DNA of 64,000 bases from Cymodocea nodosa (Eukaryota > Streptophyta > Magnoliopsida > Alismatales > Cymodoceaceae). The notes beneath the pieces are model-generated. The model saw nothing but the letters and a program-made list of their open reading frames with translations, did no database searches and was not told where the DNA came from. The stretch's first letter is position 1. The number at the start of each line of letters is the position of its first letter. Location of the stretch: the NCBI GenBank assembly GCA_036874045.1, contig JAZBRI010000004.1, forward strand, positions 5,084,001 through 5,148,000, written 5' to 3'. Positions 36,625 through 48,913 of the stretch are shown here, in pieces. Position numbers and translations under genes: made by a program.

Positions 36625-37914
36625 ATGGCGTCGAAGACGAAATCCCGCAAAACTTGCAAGAGACCATTGTTAAAGAAGAGAACCACCGCCGCCGCCGACC
36701 GCGGCAGTGAAACTAAAACAAAGAGGCAGAGACGTCGCCAATCCCACCCAGAGGAACCCATCGTCATCGGTTCTGGCAATTCCGAGCCCCCTAACGACAC
36801 ACCTCCCTCTCTCACAGATGAGGAAGTCGACAACCTCCTGTCTCCCTACTCTAAAGATCAACTCGTCGCCTTCCTCTCCGAAGCGGCAGCAAGTGACGCC
36901 GTCCTCCTCTCTAAGATCCGTGCCGTCGCCGACAAGGATGTGTCGCAACGGAAGATCTTCGTCTACGGGCTTGGGTGGGACGTCACCTACGACGACCTCG
37001 TCGAGACTTTCTCCCCCTTCGGGAAGATCGAGGAGTGCAACGTTGTTGTTGACAAAGTCATCGGGAGGACGAAAGGTTATGGTTTTGTGCTCTTCAGTGA
37101 TCGGGCAGGGGCGACAAAAGCTCTGAAGCAGCCCCAGAAGAAGATCCGGAGTAGGGTTGCCTCGTGTCAGTTCGCTTCCATTGGGCCGGTCAGTTCCGGA
37201 GGGGCTATGGGTGCTGGCGACACGGCTGCAAGGAAGATTTATGTTAGCAACGTGAATGCTGATGTTAAGTCGGATAAGTTGAGGGAATTTTTTGCCAAGT
37301 TTGGGGAGATTGAGACTGGACCGCTTGGGTTTGACATGGTGACTGGGAGGTCGAGAGGGTTTGCGCTGTTTGTGTACAAGACGGTTGAGGGAGCAAGGAA
37401 AGCTTTGGAGGAACCCCACAAAATGTTCCAAGGACATCAGCTGCATTGCCAGAAAGCGGCCGAGTCTTCTGGAAAGGGAAAAGGATTGGCGGGAGTGGTA
37501 GGGCCTGTTACCATTCCGACTCAGGGATCAGCAGCAGTTTCTGCTGGTTCCGGGGTTCTTGGGGCTGGTGCCTCTCAGCCTGTGCTGGCTGCTGTTGCTG
37601 CAGCGCAGAACCCGTCTTTGATCAACTGGAATCCTACTTATGGTATGCTGCTCAGTCAGAATCCTCTGATGGCTGCCGCACTGGGTCAGTCAGCATTGAC
37701 CCAAGGTGGGCTTAATCCGGCAGCAGCGGCAGCATTAACTCCTAGCCTGGACCAACTTGGAGGGTCGGGGGTTGGGGTATACGGGGGTAATTCGTCCTTT
37801 CCAGGAGCTTACGGGGCTCAGGAATCAGTGGGTCTGCAAGGAATGCCGTTTGGGAAATCTTCGGTGGGTGGACCAACTGGCTCTTATGGTAAAATGCGGT
37901 CTTATTTCTGGTAA
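36625..37914 (+). CDS. UBA2: UBP1-associated protein 2 (UBA2)-type RNA-binding protein with two RRMs
   Basis: UBA2 proteins are nuclear hnRNP-like factors that partner UBP1 in mRNA stabilisation and stress/ABA responses. The intronless frame encodes 429 aa. A basic N-terminus (KTKRQRRRQ at about 31-39) is a likely nuclear signal. The family's pre-RRM helix follows (SPYSKDQLVAFLSEAA, about 73-88). RRM1 is about 110-180, with RNP2 IFVYGL (111-116) and RNP1 KGYGFVLF (150-157), then ALKQPQKKI. RRM2 is about 204-278, with IYVSNV (205-210) and RGFALFVY (244-251), then the typical EEPHKMFQGHQLHC. The tail is Ala/Gly/Gln/Ser-rich and ends GSYGKMRSYFW. RRM details favour the UBA2A/2B branch over UBA2C. 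The gene is GC-rich. The start is the first ATG, with a GATGGCG context. Confidence 0.93.
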   Translation: MASKTKSRKTCKRPLLKKRTTAAADRGSETKTKRQRRRQSHPEEPIVIGSGNSEPPNDTPPSLTDEEVDNLLSPYSKDQLVAFLSEAAASDAVLLSKIRAVADKDVSQRKIFVYGLGWDVTYDDLVETFSPFGKIEECNVVVDKVIGRTKGYGFVLFSDRAGATKALKQPQKKIRSRVASCQFASIGPVSSGGAMGAGDTAARKIYVSNVNADVKSDKLREFFAKFGEIETGPLGFDMVTGRSRGFALFVYKTVEGARKALEEPHKMFQGHQLHCQKAAESSGKGKGLAGVVGPVTIPTQGSAAVSAGSGVLGAGASQPVLAAVAAAQNPSLINWNPTYGMLLSQNPLMAAALGQSALTQGGLNPAAAAALTPSLDQLGGSGVGVYGGNSSFPGAYGAQESVGLQGMPFGKSSVGGPTGSYGKMRSYFW

Positions 37915-40900
37915 TGTATTATCACTTCCTTACTTTAGTTGTGCTATTGCAATTGTTTATTTCAGAATGATCTACTTTTATAAGAAACTTGCAAGTTCAG
38001 TGTTTTATGACGTTTTCGACCAACCAAGCAACCAACGAAACTATAACAATATATTAATCCTTTCATTTTCCTTTTTTGAAGTTCCTACTTTGCGTCTATT
38101 TTACTTGATGCCTTTGTCATTTTAAGTTCAGTGTTTTATTATGTTTGACAGTATATTAATCCCTTTTAGTTTTGAATTTCCATACTGTTATGATTTAGGA
38201 CTTTCTAAATCTATCTTCTTCTGAGTTTCCCTTTCTTCCTGGCATGTTGAAGAAATTGGCTTGATTTTTAGATAGGATCATTCAGTTCAGCTCATTTGGT
38301 GCTGGACATCCATCTAAAGGCTCTAAGATTGTAATTTAATTATTTTTTGCCCTACTCTTCTTGTCAATTCTGTGCCGGAGAATGCCTAGGATGTGTTTTG
38401 TTTCAATTTTTCCTTATAGTTTTTCTACAGAATTAGACGTGTGGTCAGAAAGCTCACTTGCTCGAGCTTTTGGCTCCTTTCTTTTTACAATCTCCATTTT
38501 CCTTGTGGATATTCTTACCTTTTTTCTGAAAGTGAATAATCTCATTAAATTAAATATGATTCATCTATATGAGGGGGTGATGAGGGAGGAGGTTGTGAAT
38601 GTTCATACTTTGCAGCTATTTTAATTGATGCTTTTGTCATTTTTAAATTCAATTTTTTATATGATTGATTGTATATTCTCTGGTAATATCAATTTTCTGT
38701 TTTCCTTCAACTCTTATGTTCTTATGATATTATGCTTTTCTGGTTTCTAATCCTAGCTTCTGAACAACTCATCTTTCTTTTGGGCATATTGAAGGAATTG
38801 GCTAGATTCTGAGGAAGAATCTTTCAGTTCAGTTTCTTTGATGCCGGAGATATATTTATAATCTATAAGTTTGTAATCTATTTATTGTTTCATGACATTC
38901 TTTGCAATTGTTTTCTTCATCTGTTAATTCAGTGCTGAAATTTGAGCTATTAATGAAAACACCTAAGATGTATTTCGCGTAATTTTTGTTTTATGGTTTT
39001 TCTTCAGAATTTGGCTTGTGGTGAGAAGCTTATTTACCTGACATTTTTGCTTTGGGTGAGTTTATACAGAATAATTTGTAAATCTAGACTGCATTTCAAA
39101 AAAATTAAAACAAATATTACTGAATTTTCATTGTCATTATCTATTTTTACATGCTATCGTGGGTTATATGTATTTTGGGTTGGGGAGCTCTCTAGTGCGG
39201 CAGTGAGTGATAAATATTCAACAAGGGTGAAAATTTGCCATTGGCAAAAAGTGAAAATCATAAGAATCAAGGGGGTGGACGCTTTCTTGTTTCTTTGGTT
39301 TGACTAACACAATTAAGTACCATATTAGTTTTTTCATCTCACTCTACGCAAAACATTGTTATTTCCCCATGGTATCTTTAATATTATTTGAGAAGCCAAT
39401 ATGGTATGTGCCAAGTGTGATAGAAAAGGGGGGGCATAGGACTCAGGGAGATGTAATACGGGGTTTGTTAGAGGATGTGACATGTGTGGTGCGGTTATTA
39501 GGGAAGGTTTAGGAAAAGTTTGAATGGAAAATTTGCATATAGAATAACAGAATAAATTTATAATTTGAGGTGTTATAATTTTATGCATTTAAACTTGATA
39601 AACTTTAGCAATTTCACATCCAATCTTGCTTGAATCTGAGGATGCAAGTTATGGATCCATGATACCAATGAAGTAGTTTGTAAGTCCTATGCGTTAAGTT
39701 ATGAACGATAGTTTATTTTTACTTGACATCCTGCTGAACAGTCTGCTCTGGGTACATCACTAAAATGCTGGCCTCTTGTAGTTTCTGCATACTCTTTCTT
39801 TAATTTAAATTCATGCTTACTGTAATCTGTAATGCCTATTTCTTTTCGAAGGATGTGATATCATTCCATGTAAAAGTTCAAGATGCGCTTGATGTTTTTC
39901 CAAGCTATCACTACATTCTCACTTTGTTGAATTTTGTTGGCCTGCATTTGCACGTTGTGAATCATATTTCCTTCCACTTGTGCACATTACCTTTTCAATT
40001 ATCAATCTTGAATTTCATTCTTACGTTTCTTTTGTTCCTTTTCACACGTCATAGGAAAATCCTTCTCTCATATTTTGAAACATTTTGTGCTGCTTTGACA
40101 AGTATTAGCATCCTTACTGTATTGCTGCTTCCTTGATTTCATTATTTCATAGAAAAAATAGCTAGTTGGATATTTACTTTTTAGACTGCTGATTTTTGGC
40201 ATCTTGTGCAGAAATTGACGCAGATGAAGCGTATGTGATAAATATGTCACCCAGTTACGGTGGACTTCAGAAGAATCATCTATTAATTATGAAAGAAGGC
40301 TTTTTCCTTGAAGTACATTTGAACATTTTTTAAGGGCTACTTTGATATTTTGTATTCTCGTTGTATTTGTGGGACTTGACTTTTTTCTGGCTACTAGGTT
40401 TTACCATGGTTTATCACATTTACTATATTTGATAAATATACTCTTCATGCTTTTATTTTATTGTTTATACGAAGTTGCACTTTAATTCTTCACATTTTAT
40501 ATATTTCAAAGAATTTTTCTGTTTTTACCCTTGGTTATAAACCTTTTTACTAAAGAATATTAAAGCCAAACTTTACCTTACATTTCATTTGCAGTGCTAT
40601 CTAATTTTAGAAAATAGAAGGTTGCTACATTCTTTTAACAATTTTCTATATATTTTGGAATTGTTGGAGCTGCTGACTTCTGGCATCAATTTTTTGTGTT
40701 ATTTTTCAAAGCTAAATTCCATTTTTAATCAGTTTTGCTATTGGTCTTTTATCTAGAAGCCGCAGCTTGAATCCTCCTTGACATATTCCTTATGACCCAT
40801 AATTAGTTGCTTATAATTTTGGATTCGGTTGCTTTACTTTTTTTCAAGTATAAGCTTAATCTTCACTCTCTTTTTTTAAATTACTACTAGAGGAAATTTA

Positions 40901-42162
40901 TATGAATTTTATTTCATAAGGCCGGTCCCAAATCTTTCTTGATCTACACAAAGTATGCCTCCGCAGTTTCTTTGGCTGCAAGCTAAGAGGTTTTTGCAGA
41001 TTCCTACTTAACAACCTATTGGTATCCTAGTTCTCTTTCTAGGACAACATAGTTGGTCCCTATTTGATCCGAAAAAGGGTTATCATAAAATCGAAAGCTA
41101 ACCATATTTTTTATTTACATGGTAAGTTTTCTGGGCCTCTTCCTCATGCCTTTTTGTAATATTGAATTGAATATTTAATATCATTTGTACAATTTCAACG
41201 AGTACAAAGGGTCAATTAACAGGCTGAACTTCAACGAGTACAAAGGGTAGATATGGTAATAAGATAAGCACTTGGCTTTATTGTTGTGAAGGTTTAGCGT
41301 TTTCTGTTGGAATCATTGGGTCGAGTCTTACAACCTTGGAGGGCTTTTTTTGCAATCTTGTTACATAATACATGGTCGTGTACAAGACTAGGCCATGAAT
41401 CACAAAGTAAAGTGAATGAAAATATAAATATTGGTAACATGACTATTTCATAGGGAAATTTATGATTGGTATTTTTACGATAAGAGAATCTTACTGGAGA
41501 TTTCTATTCTTTTTCGATATGCACTTGAAGTTTATTATTTAAATTTGTTTTAACTCTTTCCCATCATCGTTGGTGTTTTTCTATTGCTACAGAGTTTTTC
41601 TTTTCCATAAATCCAAATTGTGGACCGTCGACATAACAAATATTTTATTCTTTGGTACGGTCATCGTATCCACATGTATATCATAATTTTACGTAAGCAT
41701 CACTAAATTTTTGATCTCAATCATTCATTTTGAAATACACTCGTATTGTTGATTTCATAAATACAAATAATTAATTATAACCACTTACTGATGTTACAAT
41801 CTTGACGTCTTGTACGGGAGTTTCAGAATATCACAGAATTTTGCGTATATTTTTATTCCCATCGAACCCTTTCTTTTTTCTTGTATATTAGAAACGAATG
41901 AAAGAAATCCAGTAAAATCTGAAATGAACGGTGGAGATTCTCTCTTTAATTTGAAAAGTCAAAAAATTATAAAGAAAAAGTATCACGCAAAGTCGCGAAC
42001 TAACGTGGAGGAAGGAGGACAAGCGACGGAAGGTATTAAAAAAACGAAAAACAAAAAAAAAAAAAGAGGGGGAAAGAAAGAAGGAAAAAAAAACACCTCT
42101 TCGCCTCCTCCTCCTCCTCCTCCACCAGCGATTGGAGTTGTCGATCTTTCAAATTTTCGAGA
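37915..42162 (+). other. T-rich region downstream of the UBA2-type gene (possible 3'-UTR introns), then J-protein promoter
   Basis: No protein-coding gene is supported in these 4.2 kb. Up to about 41 kb the plus strand is markedly T-rich, as plant introns are. UBA2 genes in other plants can have introns in the 3' UTR, so a long spliced 3' UTR is possible; one candidate acceptor is TTGTGCAG before AAATTGACGC near 40211. A degenerate tandem repeat fills 37990-39045. The last few hundred bases (A-rich, then CTCCTCCTCCT) should be the J-protein promoter and leader. Confidence 0.4.
37990..39045. repeat. Degenerate long tandem repeat (period about 530 bp, plus a partial third copy)
   Basis: A roughly 380-430-bp block at 38085-38430 recurs at 38605-39020. 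Shared landmarks in order are: CTATTTTACTTGATGCCTTT / CTATTTTAATTGATGCTTTT; ATGTTGAAGAAATTGGCT / ATATTGAAGGAATTGGCT; TTCAGTTCAGCTCATTTG / TTTCAGTTCAGTTTCTTTG; CCTAGGATGTGTTTTG / CCTAAGATGTATTTCG; TTTTTCTACAGAATTAGACG / TTTTTCTTCAGAATTTGGC. A partial third copy of the AGTTCAGTGTTTTAT part is at about 37995. Confidence 0.75.
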
Positions 42163-44772
42163 ATGATCACTTCGATGAGGGCGGCCTGTGTTCGTCCTCG
42201 TGGATTCCCGCTCTCTGCTTTCTTCTACGAGGACGTCGGACGAGGGTCCAGGTGGACCGCTTACAGAATCTCCACCTCCACGAGTAGTCCTCGCTCTCCT
42301 CTCCCTCCCTACCCGTCCTTGTCCACCCTCTTCTTCGACTCGACGGAGTCAGTGGCGTTTCGGACGAGCCAGCGGAGGACGCTGGCCAGAGCTTCCAATT
42401 GGACCTCGGAAAGATCGCCGTACGACACGCTTGGTAAATCTTATCGAGGAGTTCGTGCTGTTTTCTTTGCTTTTTTACTACGGGAAATCACGTGACTTTG
42501 ATTTGTGATTTACTCTGTTTTTGTGTCTGACTGAGGAAAATCTTTTGCTGCTTTTGTACTTTGCAGAATTGGAAAGGGATGCAGACGAAGAGAAAATAAA
42601 GGTAGCATATAGGAGACTTGCCAAGTATTACCATCCTGATGGTTGGTTCGACTCTACTTTCTAGCTGTTTTTTAGTTTTGTCAATACAAATATCAAAAGA
42701 ATTTTCAGTAATTGTCTGTTGTGATTGTGTAAAGGCCCAAAATTGATTATGATTAGAAGAAAATTCTGATGTCATTTTTCTGTTAAAAAAGTGTATGATG
42801 GTAGGGGAAGTCTTGAAGAGGGTGAAACTGCTGAAGCTCGTTTTATTAAGATTCAAGCTGCCTATGAATTACTAATAGACGAGGAGAAAAGAAGGGATTA
42901 TGATAGAGACCATCGTGTTAATCCAATGAAGGTAAGTCTGCAACATTTAAATCTACTTAAGAATTTAGAGACGAGGTCATTTGATAAATCCTATGTCATG
43001 CAAGAGCTAGTGAATCCTGTCCATCTTAAAAGGTGAAAAGGGATACCTAGAAATTGAAATATTTTCAGTTTTTGTAGAACATTAATTTTACTGTTAAATT
43101 TGCGATGAATTCATAAAAAAAGCTACTTATGTTTATAAACATAGATTGTATTTTTGTTCAATCCTATGTAATGAAAGAGCTATGTAGTGCTATCCAACTT
43201 AAAAAGAGCAAACACATACCAAGGAATTGAAATGCTTTCAATTTTGTATGACATTTCTGATCTCATAATCTCATTTCTCCTTTTGTCTTTCTATTTTAGT
43301 ATATAAATTGTTTTAAAGTTTTTGAACACTAATTCTATATGAAAACTTCATTCTAAGCTTGGATGGTTCATCTCCTTATGTATTAGTTTTATGTTACATT
43401 GCATTACCTTTCTTTTCAGGCTTCTAGAGCATGGATGGAATGGTTGATGAAGAAACGAAAAGCATTTGATCAACGAGGTGATATGGCAATTGCTGCTTGG
43501 GCTGAACAGCAGCAGCGTGAGATGATTCTTCGTGCAAGGCTCCGCTCACGATCAAAGGTAATTCTAAGGCATACAGAAAGAATTCTCTTGTTCTATGTGT
43601 GAAGCCATAAAATCCTTGCAGAAAGAGAGTTACCAAGATCCCCTGCTTTTTGATTGTTGATATGAAAATGTCACCAAATCTTCATTGGTAATTATCTGAA
43701 AGAAAAGAATGTATTTATATTGTAGATGACCTTGCTATGACCAAAAAGCAAATAAAGGAAACAAAAACGAGAAAAGATAACCAAAGGAAAAACTAAACTG
43801 CTTAAAACCATCTTATCCTGCTTTTGGCCAGAACTACACTAATGGCTTGTCTGGCTACAGTCCATCTACTCATTTGACTTACTGAGCAGCATTTTGCTTT
43901 CTCACTGTATCTTTTCTGGAGTTTTCTGGCTAAACTTTTTTGATGCTGTGTTTTTAGCTTGCCGACTTTCTTGAAGATGTCTATAAACAAGATCAAGTTT
44001 CCTAACCTAAAAGATAATCTTTTTTATGTGGAAAGGCAACTAGAATTTTCTTGGTAACCACCCCATTGTAATGGAACGAAGAATTAGAACAAAGGGTACT
44101 TGTTAAAGGTATAAAACCTTTTGTTGATATTAATAGCAATGTCGATCTATATACTTTGGAACAGAGATTATTAAAGGGAAACAAATCCAATGCACAAGGC
44201 TACTACCAATGTGATTACTATAGAGAAAGAATTTGAATTTTGTACCTTATTATTCATTTATCCGTTTCTTTAGCCATTATACTTGCTCTTTTAAATAATT
44301 AATTTGAAGGGTAAGAATAAGGCTATAATCACTCCATACCTATCCCGTTTATAAGCCTGAATGGAGGATTGGGAAGGGTTCAGTTGTATTCTAATAAATG
44401 AAGACTGTTGGATTCGAACATATGACCTTCAACCTTCATGTCACAATGGTGAGACCTTAGTGTTGTGTCAAGTGGACTAAAGACTATTGTTATGTAAACT
44501 CTGAAAATGAACTAGTTTTTATTGTATGTCGCAATGATTAGATTGTGCTATTATTTCAGATTGATCCCGAAGAAGAAAGAAGGTTATTAGCGAAAGAGAA
44601 GAAAGCGTCGATGGAGAACTTCTCAAATACACTCAAGAGGCACACACTTGTCTTGAAGAAAAGGGATTTGATGCGGAAGAAAGCCGAGGAAGACAAGAAA
44701 AGGGTCATAAGTCAGCTTCTAGCGGCAGAAGGGCTTGAACTCGATACTGATGGCAATGAAGATGACAAATAA
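42163..44772 (+). CDS. J-domain (DnaJ/HSP40-type) co-chaperone, organelle-targeted
   Basis: J proteins stimulate the ATPase of Hsp70 partners. Five exons join in frame to 278 aa: 42163-42433, 42567-42641, 42792-42931, 43420-43557 and 44560-44772 (stop TAA). The first 80 or so residues are rich in Ser, Arg, Thr and Pro with few acids, so a plastid or mitochondrial targeting peptide is likely. The J domain is about residues 86-160: SPYDTLELERDADEEKIKVA, YRRLAKYYHPD (HPD at 113-115), FIKIQAAYELLIDEEKRRDY. The C-terminal half is charged and helical (WMEWLMKKRKAFDQRGDMA; LLAKEKKASMENFSNTLKR) and ends GNEDDK. No zinc-finger or DnaJ C-terminal domain is present, so it is a class-III J protein. I do not recognise a specific gene name. 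Confidence 0.9.
44270..44485 (-). mobile_element. Au-SINE-like fragment in J-protein intron 4
   Basis: Read on the minus strand it has AAGGTCTCACCATTGTGACA, then a box-B-like GTTCGAATCC, and a tail of CCCTTCCCAATCCTCC and AACGGGATAGG. This order resembles plant Au SINEs (tRNA-related head, CCCTTCCC...ACCCTGC...GCGGGAT tail). It lies inside the intron 43558-44559. Target duplications were not identified. Confidence 0.45.
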
Positions 44773-45673
44773 ATGTTATTTGATTTTAAAAAAATATCAT
44801 TTTTCTTGTATATGGTGATATCCTCAGATATGTGCAGAAAGTATTGTTACAGTGAGTTATTTTGTCACGACTACACAAGTAAAATGCATATAGAAGATTA
44901 TGTTGCAAATAACACATTGTCTGAGATTATAAGTATAGGTGCGTAGAATTTCTTTAACTATGGTCCATAGGTATAGGCTGAGTTTTGCAATTTCGGAATT
45001 CATTCACTTTTATTGCGCCTCTGTTTAGAGTTGTTTAAAGCTTCTTCCTTGTAACCCAAAAAGGTCGACGGTGACGCAAGAGTCACGTAAATCAAGAGTT
45101 GAATACAGCTTTAGAGAAGTTGAGAAACGAATTGGAATCCAAGGCCTTGAAAACTGAAACTTTTCACAAGTGTAATTCGGAATCATTTCAAGGAGGTTAT
45201 TTGTTGTGAATTAAGGTAGTGCTTTTACATTAGGTATAGAATTGTTGTAATTGATTCCTGATTAGCAGTTGTAAACTACTGCTGTAATATATATATATAT
45301 ATATGTAATTTAATTTAATTTAATTTAATGAGTGGTTAGTCATATTGTGTTTTTATCTAATATAATTATTGGTAATAAATGGTAAATCTTGCATGCATTT
45401 TTCTTGAATGATGGTAAGTATGTATGTGGGAGCTTGTCAAATACTGGTCAAGGTACACCGATTTTTTAAGAGTAAAACGTGAAAATGAAGGTCGGGCGTA
45501 CCGGAGCGTAACGCATGCGAAGGCATTAATCATGCGGTCGGACGTTATTTTTCTTTCTGCGTTTCGACAGACCGCCGACGTCCTTTCTCCCTCAGTTCTG
45601 CATTAAATTGTGACGACCACGCAGTAATGGAGACCGCGTTCTAAGATTCTCAGCTTCAACGGATCCGAAGCCA
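44773..45673. other. Intergenic region between the J-protein and neprosin-domain genes
   Basis: This stretch holds the J-protein 3' UTR and the promoter of the next gene. A (TA)n tract at about 45285-45303 runs into repeated TTTAA units to about 45329. The last 200 bp are GC-richer, as for a leader. No gene is seen. Confidence 0.55.
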
Positions 45674-47381
45674 ATGCCGTCTTCCGCCGCTCTCCGCACT
45701 GGCCGCCGTATGCTTAACTCCAAGATGGCGATGAATATTCTTCCTTGGGTGGTCGTCGTCTGTGTTTGTTTTGTCCTCCCAAGCAACGAGGCCGGAGCAG
45801 CCGACCGGCCTTGGCGCCGCCATGGTCAACATTATTACAAGCACCCTCATGAGACGATCGCCGCCAAGACCATCAAGGTATATATATATATATATATATA
45901 GCTGGTGGTAACGTACGTGCATGAAATTTTGCTTATTAATTTTTTCCAGTGACAACAGCTAGTGGATAATCGGTTTTTCTTTTCTATATATTTTATATAC
46001 AAGTTTATTCAAAGCAAAATTAAATAATATTGTTCTTCCATCTCCTGCAGACAGCGGATGGGGATATCTTTGACTGCGTTGGTATCCATGAACAGCCAAC
46101 TCTCGCCATGCTTAAGGATCACAAAGTGCAGGTGGGAATCTCGCATATATATATGATTTTCTAGCCATGCATGCATTTATTTAATATCGTCACTAAATTA
46201 AATCTTTTATATACTGTACGTTGATTGCCATGCATTTATATCATATATAATCGATTTTCGCAAAAAAATGTGTTTTTTTATCTAAAAAAACTTTTAAAGG
46301 AGGAAATTAAGTTCTGAATTCAAAATTCAGACAATAGCATTACCAATATCGAAAAAGAAAACTGCGCATATATATATATATATCTGCTATGTGATATATA
46401 TCTAACTATGAATTACATGATTAATTTACAACCAGATATGAATGAATTGGTTTGCAGATAGGGAAATAAACTTGTGGTATCTGCTTGCAGATGAGACCTA
46501 GTTCCTACCCAAGAGACAATTCGGAGGACAAAGATTTTAGAGAGGAAGTAATTTCACAGTTCGAGTTAGAAGATGGAGGATGCCCACAAGGAACCATACC
46601 TATTCACAGGATTCAAAACAATAACACCTTGGCGAAAACTATTTCACCAACTGCTGCAAATGTCTCCTCTTCATTGAGCAACGCTGCAGGTTACAAGAAT
46701 CATGTAAGTTTGCTGGATGTGCATACAAATCTCCTCATGCAATTTATTTATTTATTGGCTTGGAGACCTCTCGTCTGAATTATAGTTATGATTACTGTTT
46801 TTCATTTGCTTATCGATCGTGTAAAACATTATAACCAACCGAAATATAACTCGATTGATCAGAACAGCAATAGTATTCGTAGTTCTCGTCAAGATTTGAA
46901 AGTGTAAAGCATTGTATACTTGTTCACATTAATTAGCTTTAATTTTCTTGTAAATCCACCACCATGAGAATAGTGGCTAAGGTCCAACACTCAATGAAAT
47001 CAACCATTTGAAAGGATCTGCTTACAAAGATCTGTGTTTTTTCCATTGAAATAATAATTTTATTATATTTTTCCTTAAAAAAAATATACAAGAGACATCT
47101 ACAAAATGCCTCCACTATTACCAACATATCTGGGTCAATTATATGGACCCAGATATATTGACGCATATGCTCTAACAATAAGTACCTCAAAAAACGTTCT
47201 TTTTTTCCTTTTTCCTCCATAAGAATTATTTGGATTGAGTTGGGAACGATGATTACCATTCATGGATGCAGACTAATTAGCACCATGCAAAGTGAAAAAT
47301 AAAGATAAATCTCAGTAAACTATTTTGGAAACTCAATCGATTATTGAGTTGAGTAGCTTCTCACAAAATGCTAGTCAATAC

Positions 47382-47419
<38 letters not shown>

Positions 47420-48913
47420 TGAAGTTCTGAAAAATTGGGTGCAGTGGGCAGAAATACAAACGATCCAAGGAACATGGCATGGAGGAGCAGCTGGAATCAA
47501 TGTCTATGGAGTGCGAGGGGTTGGTCCAAGGCAGCTGAGCTCAAGCCTTATTTGGATTATCAATCGTCAGGCTGGTGCTGCCATTGAAGCCGGATGGACT
47601 GTAAGCTTTTCTTTTTCCCTTTTCGTCTTTGATGATAACAGTGTCTTCGTTTCTGTGTGCATTAGAATTCAAGATCTCATGCATCCCTATATTAATTAGA
47701 GAGTAATCAAATTTTATCTCATTCCAGCTAGACTACATTTTTTTTATCAATTACCCGATCCGATTCTAGACTACAAAACCCTTTTTCTTCGGCTAATCCA
47801 ACTTGAGCGTAAACAGAAAAATCTCCATTATCGATCTAGCTTACAGATTGTGTTTGATCTACTAACATATATGTATCACAGGTGCATCCCCAACTGTTCG
47901 GCGACACCAACACGAGGCTGTTCATAAGCTGGAGTGTAAGTATTTCATTTCTTGCATGCTTTACTTCATGCACACACGATATTGTGAAAATGTAAGTGAA
48001 CGTAGGAATAAAACTTAGAGTAATTAACATACGATGAATTTCTTTACTTATTACTAATATAAAATATTTTATATGATATCGGAATATTCAGACTTAGATT
48101 AAAATCACAAGTAAGTGACAGCATGTAAATTAAGGTTCTACGTGATCGATTAATGAATGAATGTAGTAATATAGCTTATACTAACTAATATACGATAAAC
48201 TTCTTTAATAATTGTCTAATGGTTCGAATAAATTTCAGGCGGACGGGGAGCGTACGCATTGCTACAACCTGCAATGCCCAGGGTTCGTGCAGGTGAGCCC
48301 CAGCTCACCCCTGGGCGGCATCCTTCGTCCGCTCTCGGTGTACAAGGGCCAACAATACATCATACGAGTTTACGTCTTCAGGGTAATGATTCATTTGTAA
48401 TTAATTAAATAGATGCCCATCAGTACGTACGTACATGCATTACAACGAGAATTATTAATCAATTTGTCTTCTCCTTGAGTAATTGATTCCAACCCCAACC
48501 CATAAGATGATATGTGGTACATGTAACGTACGTAGGACTGGAGAACCGGGAACTGGTGGTTCTCCTTTGGGTCCCCGTCCAACTTCATCGGTTACTGGCC
48601 CAGCAAAACCTTTCGCGGCTTCGACCACGCCTCCGAGGTCCACTACGGCGGCTACGTCGGCTGCTACGCCGCCGACGTGCGTTGCCCTCCGATGGGTAAC
48701 GGTCACTTCCCCTCCCAGAAGCCCAACGATTCGGCTTGCTTCTTCCGGGAAGTGCAGTACTTCGACCGCGACCTGAGGTTGCGAGACGTCACGCCGGAGA
48801 TGCAACACCGGTATGCGAACCGGCCGGAGTGCTACGACGTCGGAGCTTATCGTTACGTGGGTGGGACGGCATCACATGTGTTCACCTTCGGAGGACCTGG
48901 TTGCTACTACTGA
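45674..48913 (+). CDS. Secreted neprosin-domain (DUF239/DUF4409) protein
   Basis: Neprosin-family proteins are plant-secreted; the founding member is a proline-cleaving endopeptidase of pitcher plants, and most others have unknown roles. Seven exons join in frame to 409 aa: 45674-45877, 46051-46131, 46491-46703, 47445-47600, 47882-47935, 48239-48382 and 48536-48913 (stop TGA). A signal peptide is clear (hydrophobic core ILPWVVVVCVCFVLP); Met18 is an equally good start. The activation-peptide region reads TADGDIFDCVGIHEQPTLAM, KDHKVQMRPS (split over exons). The catalytic-fold region includes HWAEIQT, GGAAGINVYGVRG, LSSSLIWIINRQAG, DTNTRLFISWSADG, CYNLQCPGFVQV and the C-terminal DWRTGNWWFSFGS, FIGYWPS, HYGGYVGCYAADV, ending FTFGGPGCYY. 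No break is seen. Activity cannot be judged from sequence alone. Confidence 0.93.
45879..45900. repeat. (TA)n directly after the exon-1 donor of the neprosin gene
   Basis: The donor AAG|GTATATATATA runs straight into 11 TA units, so the length-variable repeat overlaps the 5' splice-site region. Confidence 0.9.
47383..47420. repeat. (TA)n(GA)n compound microsatellite before neprosin exon 4
   Basis: TATATATATA passes into about 12 GA units and ends 25 bp before the exon-4 acceptor (GGGTGCAG|TGGGCA). It lies where the branch point and pyrimidine tract should be, yet is purine-rich. Confidence 0.9.

Noticed and set aside
36670..37446. Minus-strand ORF of 258 codons
   Set aside because: Antisense shadow of the UBA2 RRM gene.
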